Shown piece by piece: positions 13,884-24,010 of a stretch of 64,000 nucleotides of DNA; within the stretch, counting starts at the first letter, position 1, and each line of letters begins with the position of its first letter. Source of the DNA: Ifrita kowaldi (Eukaryota; Chordata; Aves; Passeriformes; Cinclosomatidae); assembly GCA_013398055.1 (NCBI GenBank), contig VZRS01012606.1, forward strand, positions 217,616 through 281,615. The letters run 5' to 3'. The translations under genes and the position numbers were made by a program. The notes under the pieces were generated by a model. That model was given only the letters and a program-made list of their open reading frames with translations, was not told the origin of the DNA and searched no databases.

Positions 13884-16421
13884 AGAAATTCCATCAGTAA
13901 CAGGTATGCATGTCAAAGGGCAAAAGTTGTCTTTAAAGGCTTTTTTGTTTTCCTTTCTTCTTTTCTTTTTATTTCTTTCATGTTTAAGATAGTGGTAAAA
14001 ATCTTCATTGGGAACAGCGTCTCCTTTATTTTAAGCTGCTGATGAAATACAATTGTATTTTTCTTGTGACCTGAAAGTGGGCATTGATAAAATCGTACAT
14101 ATTAGTTGCTTTTAATGACTTTATACTTTCTGACACTTTTTCTTTCCTTTTCTTTGTTCTTCCTCATTACTAAGGACTAAACAAAATATTTTGCTTTACT
14201 GACAGAGCTTCTGATCCTGCAGTATTTCATTTGCAAGGAGACTTGCTTTGTAGCTGTTAGGCATAGGGCTGCATTAGTCAATCACAAATAAGTTTGCTTC
14301 CCATAGTTCCATTTGAGCCCAGAACAGAAAGCAGTCAGTGTGGGTCAAGATCAAGAAGTGGAGAAATCAGAAATTGCACCATTTCCCAGATCCAGATGAA
14401 AGCACTGTCAGAGGCCAAGGTGAGATATTATTTGATGGTACAGCCAAGTGCCAGGGAGTCCCCATGGGGAGGAGATGGAGTCAGGGACAGGTGATAGGGA
14501 GAGCATGCGGAGTGCTACTGCAGCAGGAACAGGGCAGTCCCTTCCCTCAGACACCCAGCTGAGCTGGGCGCTTGGGCACAGAACCTGCCAAGGTGGTTTG
14601 TTAATGCAAACCTGCCACCAGTGCTGTGGTTTAAGCACAGCGTGTCTGAGGCTAAAAGGCTGAAAGTGAGCTTTTGGTGTATAACCTTCAATTTGAAACA
14701 ACTGTGTGTGGCAAAATGTGAAGTATTCTGAAGCCTTAGATCCCATAACTCTAAATGCAGAGCTTGGGGTTGCTCCCTACAATTACCTGAGATTGTAATT
14801 TTTTTTATTTACTGCCATTTTTTAAATGCTTTCCAGGGAAAAAACATTAGAAACCAAGAGCTGACTAGTTGAATTTTAAAATACGAAGCTATGTCTTTCC
14901 ATGTGGTTTCCCAGCAGTAGTCCAGTAACGTAACAGGTCTGATTTCCAAGCTCCTGCCTCAGTTTTACATGATGGAATCAGCAGTCTTTCACACTCCCAC
15001 TTCCCAGATAGGCAAAGGATTTATTAAAACTCTAGCTACCTCCTTGGCTGCTTTGAGTCTGTTCTTCTTGTCACAGTTCTGCTTAATATGTTGGCATTAT
15101 TAAAAATCTAAACAAGGTTGCTCCTTGGTGTGACTGCAAGTTCTTCCATCTGGTTTTGAGCTTTTGCTGTCTGTCCTCTCTCACAAATGTGAGCCTCACA
15201 ATCATAACGAACAAAACTCTCACAAGAAAGGGAAAATTCAGCAAGGAAGTGACTCTTCAACTACAGAAAACAGGATGAAGTGAACCATTCTTAATTTGTT
15301 TTTGGGGGGAGAAGAAAAAAATCTTTTCTGGATACTCTTTTTTTTCAGGTCAGTAAGACATTTTGTCAGGCTTTATCCCTTTTTTTCTATGTACATAGGC
15401 AAAGAAATTTCTAGGAGTCTCCCTAAATGAAACACTGCATCATCTGAAGGCACTGGTCTTCGACAGGGATGTCTGATAATGCAAATTTGTGCTGGAGCAA
15501 ATTTCATCTTCATTTAGGTGAAGAATAGATCCCTCATGTTTGAAGGAGTAAATCTAGTAAAACATTCCAAAATAAATAACACTGCAGTCACTCTTAGGTA
15601 TGGGCTTCATTTTGGATTCCCTCTCTTAGTCCCTTCTTGACGGTAAACAAAAAACTGACTCTCAGTCCAGAGCTACAAGGAGGCTGCAATCACCTAAAGC
15701 CACTTCAATCCGGCTGGCTTTCTCAGTAGTCCTCATCTGGGGTCCTCTCCTCTCTCTTATGAGTTACCTGCCAGAGGGTCAGCTGGTCTCTGGTCTTTAG
15801 TAGAAACACCTGGTTCAGCACAGCTGTAACTCTTCAAGGTCGAGGCTGCCTGCAGCCCGTTCTTGTTCTCCTACACCTTCTAGCACAGCCTTCCAAGAGA
15901 CAGACAAGAGGATGTTCCTACCACAGTACTGAAGGGACTGCTAGGCAGCTGGGCCGGGCAGCTGTATGAAGTTACTTAAAAATCCGTTGCAGAAACAACT
16001 GTATATTATAAAAAAAAAACCAAACAAAACAGCAAAAAAAAGCATGTAGCTCGTACAATTTTATAGCTCAGGTATCAGGAGGTGCAGGTTTATGTTCAGA
16101 GATCAGTGCAGGACAAGTGGAATCTATCTGGAGAGTAAAGCCACCTTTTAGGCAGGTGTATCTGGAGAGTTGTATAAAAGGCCCTGGTTAAGCCTGGATT
16201 TCAAATTGTTCTTTGCAGATAGTTTAAGCAATGGATGACAGTTAGATGTGAATTCTCAGCCCCTCCTCTCATTAAGGCAGACAGATTTACTGCATTTTGA
16301 ATTTGAGTCCATCTGAGAAGGTAAAATTCTACTAGACTTTCAATTTGTCTACAACCCAGGGCTCATAAGATGCCTCCTCCCTCCTTCTCATCCCTTCTGG
16401 TATCAGAGATGTTGAGGAAAT
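13884..16421. other. Unique non-coding DNA
   Basis: No gene, transposon or RNA recognised. Contains ordinary A/T-rich vertebrate sequence, an A-rich run with CAAAACA units at about 16011-16040, and scattered short open frames without family resemblance. Confidence 0.55.
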
Positions 16422-16730
16422 ATTACAGAATCAGAGTGAAGATTACCTTGTTCCAACCTCCCTGCCAAGGGCAGGGAGGGACACTGTCCATTACAGCAGG
16501 TTGCTCAAAGCCCCATCCAACCTGGACTTGAACACTTCCAGGGGTGGATGGGGCATCCCCAGCTGCTCTGGGCAACCTGTTCCAGTGCCTCATCACCCTC
16601 ACAGTAAAGAATTTCTTCCTAATATCTAATGTAAACCTGCCCTCTGTTAGTGTGAAGCCATTCCCACTTGTCCTGTCACTGCATGCCCTTGTAAAAAGTC
16701 CCTCTCCAGCTCTCTTCTGCTCAGTACTTT
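16422..16730 (-). mobile_element. CR1 LINE 3' fragment, antisense
   Basis: The plus strand reads as the complement of a CR1 tail: CAAAGCCCCATCCAACCTGG, then a CTTGAACACTTCCAGGG block, GGGCAACCTGTTCCAGTGCC, and AAGAATTTCTTCCTAATATC. On the minus strand these encode the last part of ORF2 (the NRLPREV / SLEVFKARLD type region) and the 3' end. The eight-base terminal repeat is decayed (TTACAGAATCAGAG near 16422). Short, diverged and 5'-truncated. Confidence 0.9.
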
Positions 16731-18357
16731 ATCATTTATGCTGCCATGGACTGAAGCTCAAAGGGAACTTTGTGTTGGAGTAGCTTGCCATCAACAAATA
16801 CCATGTTGCTCCTTGGGGTATCTGACATAAGGTGGGAAAAGTTCTTGCAAGATGGAAAAGTCATTTTGAGGTGAACTGTTTGGAGTTAATTCCTCAAGGA
16901 GAGCTCTGTAATAGAAAATGGACAGAAAAATTGGCTGCCCTTCCATTGCTGATTTTGTTATCTCTTTAGCTCTCAGAGAGGGAACACGTTATTGTTCTTT
17001 GTGGTTTGACCAGCTTGGACTTTTCAGACAACAGATGAGGTGTGCAATGTTTGGAAGTGGGGACCGAGGAAGAAGAGCGGCAGGGAATGATCCCATGGGC
17101 TTTACCTAGCACTGGGCAGGTAGTGACTGTGTGTGACAGCACTGCCCATGCTTGGTGCCTCCATTTGAAGTTTAAGGCATGTTTAATGGGGACCTCCTGA
17201 CACCCAGAGAAAGAGAAGTGATTCTGAAGACAGAAGAATCTGTCTGATTTACCTTGTTGTTGATAATTGAATTTAGTTAGAGCAGCACTGCATCTCTGTT
17301 GTGAAGTTAAGCAACAGCTTCTGTTTCAGTCCCATGGTGCCAGCATTCATGTCTCAGTCTTCACTGCTCCCTTGTGAGTACCAGGTGTTCTTTGTCTGCA
17401 GTGGCTTTCTTGTCTTGCAGGTCTACTATTTTAATTCACTTTCTCATTTCTTTCTCTCCCTTTCTTCTTTCGGTCTCCCTCCAAATCTCTGTTAGGTGAT
17501 GCATGTGTGCAGAAGGGGCTGTTTCTAATGAGCTTCTAGGCAGGGAGAAGGCAAAAGAGATCACTTTTAAAACTGAAAGAGAAGGGTGTGGGTGGGATTT
17601 TACACTGAGGAACACTGTATTTTTAATAGATTCTTATTTAATTAAGGGCACTTCTGGAGAGATGAGGAATGATGGTGTCTTTAGGAACACATTAGAGAAC
17701 AGCAGTTGTTTAGATATTTTTTCCCCCAAAAGCATTCTGTGATTTTTCTTTTTGAAAGCTGCCTTTGTGCATTTACTTTAAGTGCTATGGTTAATAAAGA
17801 AAAGAACACAACCATAAAACACAACCATTGTAAAGTGCCTATGTTGTCTGAAATGCATTGAAATGAGCTCTTTTTGACATACATGTGAAGTCTGATGTCT
17901 ATCTGATTAAAAATGGGGAGAAGGTTCCAGGCTTATACTGACATTGATTGGTTCAGATACACTCCCTTTAGTAAAGAAAAAGTATTTTTAATTAAAATTC
18001 AGAAATAGAAGTATAATCTGAAATTTAGAACTGTCACTTTAATGAATGCAACCGAAATACTAGTTTGACATAGGTCTTTTAGTACAAGCCTTAATTTAAG
18101 AAAGAAAGAAACTGATCCAACTTGGGGGAAAACCCTGCTCCCACCTAAGTTAGTTGTAGGGCTCACTTGATGTCCTTAGTGCCAGGAGCTCATCCTCAGT
18201 GTCTAGCATGATTGTGCAGGGTGGGTGGTAAAAAAAGGAGTGTGTGCCACCTAATCTGAGTGCCACCCGGAAGTGGAAAAGGTGAAGTGAGACTTCACTG
18301 TACCCATCTAGAAAACGGTTCAAATAGTGCTTACATCTTCAGGTGCGTTGCACAGGC
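16731..18357. other. Unique non-coding DNA
   Basis: No gene or repeat family recognised. Open frames up to 79 codons occur on the plus strand but are not supported by motifs or splice signals. Confidence 0.5.
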
Positions 18358-18511
18358 TTAGTGGCAGAGGCAAGGTTGTCATAAGAGTAAAGGAGTCTTT
18401 ACCCACAAGGACTTGGCTGGCTTCTCATCCTTCCTCATGCAGAGTTCCATACTCCCTACATACTCTCCCGCTGATCGCTGACATGGAGGCTACATCCTCT
18501 CCTCCCTCTCC

Positions 18512-18728
18512 TCATTTCCCTAGCCTGTCTTTCCTAGAAAGCCTAAGACTTTCCATTCCAGTGCTCCAGTCATAGGAGCCATCCCACCATATCTCTGTGA
18601 TGCCAATGATATCATACCCACGCAGGTGTGTGCACATCTCTAGTTCCTCTTGTTTGTTGCCCGTACCACATGGGTTTGTGTATAGGCATCTGAGCCAGGT
18701 CCTGGGTAAAGCCAACTTGATGGGTGGA
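18512..18728 (-). mobile_element. CR1 LINE ORF2 endonuclease fragment, antisense
   Basis: The minus strand encodes LYTNPCGTGNKQEELE followed by YDIIGITEIWWD and DWS. This is the start of the CR1 ORF2 apurinic-type endonuclease domain, where the family has LYTNA-SMGNKQEELE and YDLVAITETWWD. The ITE-WWD part holds a catalytic glutamate of the endonuclease. The frame runs from the LTR edge at 18728 down to about 18530 and then loses CR1 resemblance, so the element is cut at its 3' side inside the endonuclease. That is unusual, because CR1 copies are normally cut at the 5' side. A second copy lies at 20340-20556. Confidence 0.88.
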
Positions 18729-19409
18729 TGTACTGGTTTGAAAGTAAACCAGCAGGGTGAATGAACTCCACACAACTATCTTGCAAGAGGTTTCAGGTCA
18801 GAGTTACAATTCAATAAAAAGATTACAATAAATGCAATAATACACAGAAAACTGGCTTAAACCCACAAAGTTAGAATACAACCTGGCACCCTGTTGTTCA
18901 GGGTGGTGTTCACAGTCGGATTAAGCAGTGGTTGCAGTCCTGTTGTAGTGATGGTTGCAGTCTTGTCCTGTAGAAGTTCTGGTCTCCCTCTCGATCCATC
19001 AACTGGTGATGGTGATGGTGTCCCAAGTCCCCAGTTATAAAAGGTCAGGCGGCAATGCTCAGTACCTTCCCTAGGGTGGGGAGTTTCACAGTGGCATGAT
19101 TTTATTCTGTGAGTCATAGGAAATTTTCGGGAGTCGTTGATGGTCTCAGTCTTTACAGCTGCCTCTTATGCTGGAGCCCTGTAGCCATTATGGCCCATTA
19201 GCAGACATGGCACCCTCAGGTTAGGTGTAACTGTGCTGGTGCTTCCCTGGAATGAGTTATCATGGTCGAGTAATTTGTGAAGATGAAATGAAGAAACACT
19301 ACCCTGCCTCACAGGGTTTGCCTCTTCTTTATTTCGTTTAGCACCCAGCTTGTAGCCTGAGGTGTCGGGTGTGCACTGGGCAGCTACTTCGAACTACCCA
19401 TCGTTAACA
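18729..19409. mobile_element. Endogenous retrovirus LTR (solo), inserted in CR1
   Basis: A 681-bp segment starting TGTACTGG and ending GTTAACA, so its ends have the TGT...ACA form of retroviral LTRs. It interrupts an antisense CR1. Contains a TATAAAAGG box at 19036-19044, AATAAA-type signals (AATAAAAAG near 18813; AATAAA on the minus strand near 19330) and a GATGGT repeat near 19007. It resembles an LTR type that I recall as common in songbirds. No internal viral region adjoins it, so it looks like a solo LTR. The five bases on each side (GTGGA, GTTTG) do not form a target-site duplication. Strand is left open. The AATAAA signals fall on both strands and do not settle it. Confidence 0.75.
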
Positions 19410-20184
19410 GTTTGTCAGAAATGGCAGTAGAGGGGAGTAGAATACACAGTTTGGTTACACCCCACATTAACACTCTTCTTCTGCAACCCAGGACACTGGA
19501 GCTTCTGGAATCCCTTTGCACTGTTCCAGGCATCCATTACAGGTTTTGGCATCTGACTGGCAGGACTGGGATGGATAGATGCCCTGATGAGTCTAGTTTA
19601 AAGCCCTTCACCAGTCTGGCAAGTTCCTGACCCAAGATGGTTTTTTCCTTCTTTGTCAGATGGACCAATAACGTCCCTCATCCAGGCACCTGGAAGGCAG
19701 CACACTTCCCTTAAGCACAGCTCAGGCTGATAGACTAGAGCCTCTGCACCTCTTAGTCATCCACTACTATCACCCACTGCCTTTTCTTGGTTGAACTAGT
19801 TGTTAATTTCTGTATTTGTGGAGCAGGTTGGGTTGTTCCGCTTAGCTCTGGCTGTTCTTTCAGTGTGTGGGTGTTGCCTCGTTAGCCTACAGAGCTAGGA
19901 AGTGGTACTGAGTGGGCATGTCCAGCTGGGCAGGAATGTCTGGCTGTGAAGGAAGTCCCTTCCTTGCGTTAGTTCCTTTCCTCCTCCTTTTGTTGTTGTA
20001 GGTTTTTTTTCCTCACTACTTCCGAAGCTCCTGTGTTAATGCCCTCCCTCCCTTCTAAGTGTGCCAGGATGTGAATTTTTGGCTTGTCCTCAGCAGGCTG
20101 TGGTTCCCACTAGAGGGGCTTGGAACCAGATGTCCAATTCCCTCTCAGCCTCCACGATGTCTCTCAGTCTTTTGACTGTCTCCT
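19410..20184 (-). mobile_element. CR1 LINE ORF1 (esterase part) remnant, antisense
   Basis: On the minus strand this reads through CR1 ORF1. Recognisable parts are a block ending in CCLPGAWMRDV (the family has a CCLPGARVRDV-type sequence) and, soon after, a run ending in GEGL followed by a TAG-type stop, close to the usual GFKLD end of ORF1. In full-length bird CR1 these two points are several hundred bases apart and enclose the esterase-like domain, so an internal deletion is likely. Frame is broken. The ORF1 sequence continues at 23774-24010 once the duplicated units are collapsed. Confidence 0.7.
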
Positions 20185-20185
20185 N
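20185..20185. other. Single-N assembly join
   Basis: One N lies exactly between copy 1 and copy 2 of the 1.83-kb unit. Confidence 0.9.
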
Positions 20186-22013
20186 TTAGTGGCAGAGGCA
20201 AGGTTGTCATAAGAGTAAAGGAGTCTTTACCCACAAGGACTTGGCTGGCTTCTCATCCTTCCTCATGCAGAGTTCCATACTCCCTACATACTCTCCCGCT
20301 GATCGCTGACATGGAGGCTACATCCTCTCCTCCCTCTCCTCATTTCCCTAGCCTGTCTTTCCTAGAAAGCCTAAGACTTTCCATTCCAGTGCTCCAGTCA
20401 TAGGAGCCATCCCACCATATCTCTGTGATGCCAATGATATCATACCCACGCAGGTGTGTGCACATCTCTAGTTCCTCTTGTTTGTTGCCCGTACCACATG
20501 GGTTTGTGTATAGGCATCTGAGCCAGGTCCTGGGTAAAGCCAACTTGATGGGTGGATGTACTGGTTTGAAAGTAAACCAGCAGGGTGAATGAACTCCACA
20601 CAACTATCTTGCAAGAGGTTTCAGGTCAGAGTTACAATTCAATAAAAAGATTACAATAAATGCAATAATACACAGAAAACTGGCTTAAACCCACAAAGTT
20701 AGAATACAACCTGGCACCCTGTTGTTCAGGGTGGTGTTCACAGTCGGATTAAGCAGTGGTTGCAGTCCTGTTGTAGTGATGGTTGCAGTCTTGTCCTGTA
20801 GAAGTTCTGGTCTCCCTCTCGATCCATCAACTGGTGATGGTGATGGTGTCCCAAGTCCCCAGTTATAAAAGGTCAGGCGGCAATGCTCAGTACCTTCCCT
20901 AGGGTGGGGAGTTTCACAGTGGCATGATTTTATTCTGTGAGTCATAGGAAATTTTCGGGAGTCGTTGATGGTCTCAGTCTTTACAGCTGCCTCTTATGCT
21001 GGAGCCCTGTAGCCATTATGGCCCATTAGCAGACATGGCACCCTCAGGTTAGGTGTAACTGTGCTGGTGCTTCCCTGGAATGAGTTATCATGGTCGAGTA
21101 ATTTGTGAAGATGAAATGAAGAAACACTACCCTGCCTCACAGGGTTTGCCTCTTCTTTATTTCGTTTAGCACCCAGCTTGTAGCCTGAGGTGTCGGGTGT
21201 GCACTGGGCAGCTACTTCGAACTACCCATCGTTAACAGTTTGTCAGAAATGGCATGTAGCATGAGGTAGAATACACAGTTTGGTTACACCCCACATTAAC
21301 ACTCTTCTTCTGCAACCCAGGACACTGGAGCTTCTGGAATCCCTTTGCACTGTTCCAGGCATCCATTACAGGTTTTGGCATCTGACTGGCAGGACTGGGA
21401 TGGATAGATGCCCTGATGAGTCTAGTTTAAAGCCCTTCACCAGTCTGGCAAGTTCCTGACCCAAGATGGTTTTTTCCTTCTTTGTCAGATGGACCAATAA
21501 CGTCCCTCATCCAGGCACCTGGAAGGCAGCACACTTCCCTTAAGCACAGCTCAGGCTGATAGACTAGAGCCTCTGCACCTCTTAGTCATCCACTACTATC
21601 ACCCACTGCCTTTTCTTGGTTGAACTAGTTGTTAATTTCTGTATTTGTGGAGCAGGTTGGGTTGTTCCGCTTAGCTCTGGCTGTTCTTTCAGTGTGTGGG
21701 TGTTGCCTCGTTAGCCTACAGAGCTAGGAAGTGGTACTGAGTGGGCATGTCCAGCTGGGCAGGAATGTCTGGCTGTGAAGGAAGTCCCTTCCTTGCGTTA
21801 GTTCCTTTCCTCCTCCTTTTGTTGTTGTAGGTTTTTTTTCCTCACTACTTCCGAAGCTCCTGTGTTAATGCCCTCCCTCCCTTCTAAGTGTGCCAGGATG
21901 TGAATTTTTGGCTTGTCCTCAGCAGGCTGTGGTTCCCACTAGAGGGGCTTGGAACCAGATGTCCAATTCCCTCTCAGCCTCCACGATGTCTCTCAGTCTT
22001 TTGACTGTCTCCT
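20186..22013. repeat. 1.83-kb duplicated unit, copy 2
   Basis: Repeats 18358-20184 with offset 1828, rising to 1829 after a one-base insertion in the variable cluster at 21255-21266. It ends at the large gap. It includes second copies of the CR1 endonuclease fragment (20340-20556), the LTR (20557-21237) and the CR1 ORF1 remnant. Confidence 0.93.
20557..21237. mobile_element. Second copy of the CR1-nested LTR
   Basis: Same 681-bp TGT...ACA LTR as at 18729-19409, without differences that I could see. It sits in the same CR1 context because it is part of the duplicated unit. It should not be counted as an independent insertion unless the duplication is shown to be real. Confidence 0.8.
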
Positions 22014-23006
22014 NNNNNNNNNNNNNNNNNNNNNNNNNNNNNNNNNNNNNNNNNNNNNNNNNNNNNNNNNNNNNNNNNNNNNNNNNNNNNNNNNNNNNNN
22101 NNNNNNNNNNNNNNNNNNNNNNNNNNNNNNNNNNNNNNNNNNNNNNNNNNNNNNNNNNNNNNNNNNNNNNNNNNNNNNNNNNNNNNNNNNNNNNNNNNNN
22201 NNNNNNNNNNNNNNNNNNNNNNNNNNNNNNNNNNNNNNNNNNNNNNNNNNNNNNNNNNNNNNNNNNNNNNNNNNNNNNNNNNNNNNNNNNNNNNNNNNNN
22301 NNNNNNNNNNNNNNNNNNNNNNNNNNNNNNNNNNNNNNNNNNNNNNNNNNNNNNNNNNNNNNNNNNNNNNNNNNNNNNNNNNNNNNNNNNNNNNNNNNNN
22401 NNNNNNNNNNNNNNNNNNNNNNNNNNNNNNNNNNNNNNNNNNNNNNNNNNNNNNNNNNNNNNNNNNNNNNNNNNNNNNNNNNNNNNNNNNNNNNNNNNNN
22501 NNNNNNNNNNNNNNNNNNNNNNNNNNNNNNNNNNNNNNNNNNNNNNNNNNNNNNNNNNNNNNNNNNNNNNNNNNNNNNNNNNNNNNNNNNNNNNNNNNNN
22601 NNNNNNNNNNNNNNNNNNNNNNNNNNNNNNNNNNNNNNNNNNNNNNNNNNNNNNNNNNNNNNNNNNNNNNNNNNNNNNNNNNNNNNNNNNNNNNNNNNNN
22701 NNNNNNNNNNNNNNNNNNNNNNNNNNNNNNNNNNNNNNNNNNNNNNNNNNNNNNNNNNNNNNNNNNNNNNNNNNNNNNNNNNNNNNNNNNNNNNNNNNNN
22801 NNNNNNNNNNNNNNNNNNNNNNNNNNNNNNNNNNNNNNNNNNNNNNNNNNNNNNNNNNNNNNNNNNNNNNNNNNNNNNNNNNNNNNNNNNNNNNNNNNNN
22901 NNNNNNNNNNNNNNNNNNNNNNNNNNNNNNNNNNNNNNNNNNNNNNNNNNNNNNNNNNNNNNNNNNNNNNNNNNNNNNNNNNNNNNNNNNNNNNNNNNNN
23001 NNNNNN
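22014..23006. other. Assembly gap, 993 Ns
   Basis: Run of unknown bases. Open frames across it are empty of information. A third full copy of the 1.83-kb unit would need 1,060 bases before its visible part starts at 23007, close to the 993 Ns given here. Confidence 0.99.
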
Positions 23007-23773
23007 GAAATGGCAGTAGAGGGGAGTAGAATACACAGTTTGGTTACACCCCACATTAACACTCTTCTTCTGCAACCCAGGACACTGGAGCTTCTGGAAT
23101 CCCTTTGCACTGTTCCAGGCATCCATTACAGGTTTTGGCATCTGACTGGCAGGACTGGGATGGATAGATGCCCTGATGAGTCTAGTTTAAAGCCCTTCAC
23201 CAGTCTGGCAAGTTCCTGACCCAAGATGGTTTTTTCCTTCTTTGTCAGATGGACCAATAACGTCCCTCATCCAGGCACCTGGAAGGCAGCACACTTCCCT
23301 TAAGCACAGCTCAGGCTGATAGACTAGAGCCTCTGCACCTCTTAGTCATCCACTACTATCACCCACTGCCTTTTCTTGGTTGAACTAGTTGTTAATTTCT
23401 GTATTTGTGGAGCAGGTTGGGTTGTTCCGCTTAGCTCTGGCTGTTCTTTCAGTGTGTGGGTGTTGCCTCGTTAGCCTACAGAGCTAGGAAGTGGTACTGA
23501 GTGGGCATGTCCAGCTGGGCAGGGATGTCTGGCTGTGAAGGAAGTCCCTTCCTTGCGTTAGTTCCTTTCCTCCTCCTTTTGTTGTTGTAGGTTTTTTTTC
23601 CTCACTACTTCCGAAGCTCCTGTGTTAATGCCCTCCCTCCCTTCTAAGTGTGCCAGGATGTGAATTTTTGGCTTGTCCTCAGCAGGCTGTGGTTCCCACT
23701 AGAGGGGCTTGGAACCAGATGTCCAATTCCCTCTCAGCCTCCACGATGTCTCTCAGTCTTTTGACTGTCTCCT
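23007..23773. repeat. 1.83-kb duplicated unit, partial copy 3
   Basis: Matches 19418-20184 with offset 3589 and one visible mismatch (G at 23524). It then runs on into sequence found only once. This is therefore the copy attached to the right flank. Confidence 0.93.
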
Positions 23774-24010
23774 GCAGCTTGACACCCTGTTTCTGGAAGT
23801 CCAGGGCACACCAGCTACAGTTCAGTGAGCTGCCTCTCTTGTACTCCCTGATACTCCTTGGCCTCTTCACTACTTCCTTCAGCTGTGCCACCAGGCTGAG
23901 CGGACCGTTCCCCTGTTCACACCTCGAACAGGTGGTGTCTCTGCTGCCCTCCGGCATCGGTGACAAGCTCAGGCATTCACTGCAGCCAGAGACCTGGACA
24001 GCTGCACATT
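23774..24010 (-). mobile_element. CR1 LINE ORF1 N-terminal part, antisense
   Basis: A minus-strand frame from 23966 to 23679 contains CSRCEQ, followed by a leucine/charged heptad-like segment (LVAQLKEVVKRPRSIREY), then DIVEAERELDIW. CR1 ORF1 proteins carry a CxxC-type motif followed by a short coiled coil of the LVAELREEVERLRSIRE type and a DWW-like block, so the match is specific. Part of this frame lies in the duplicated piece before 23773. The region upstream on the minus strand (24011 to about 24250) could be the 5' leader of the same element, but I cannot confirm it. Confidence 0.8.

Larger units (their letters stand above)
18358..20184. repeat. 1.83-kb duplicated unit, copy 1
   Basis: This unit recurs at 20186-22013 and, for its last 767 bases, at 23007-23773. 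It spans an antisense CR1 endonuclease fragment, a complete LTR and antisense CR1 ORF1 sequence. Copies 1 and 2 differ only in a short cluster near 19427-19437 that adds one base in copy 2. Copies 1 and 3 differ at one base that I could see (A at 19935, G at 23524). Confidence 0.93.

Noticed and set aside
13146..14042. 298-codon plus-strand frame as a host gene
   Set aside because: Its recognisable content is CR1 ORF2 C-terminus with frame changes, and the last part runs past the CR1 end into unrelated sequence.
18729..21237. Two LTRs about 1.1 kb apart as the ends of a short provirus
   Set aside because: The sequence between them is CR1 ORF1, an N and the repeated flank, not retroviral interior. 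The pair arises from the duplicated unit.
21890..23141. Very long open frames (350-380 codons) on both strands
   Set aside because: They consist almost wholly of Ns from the assembly gap.
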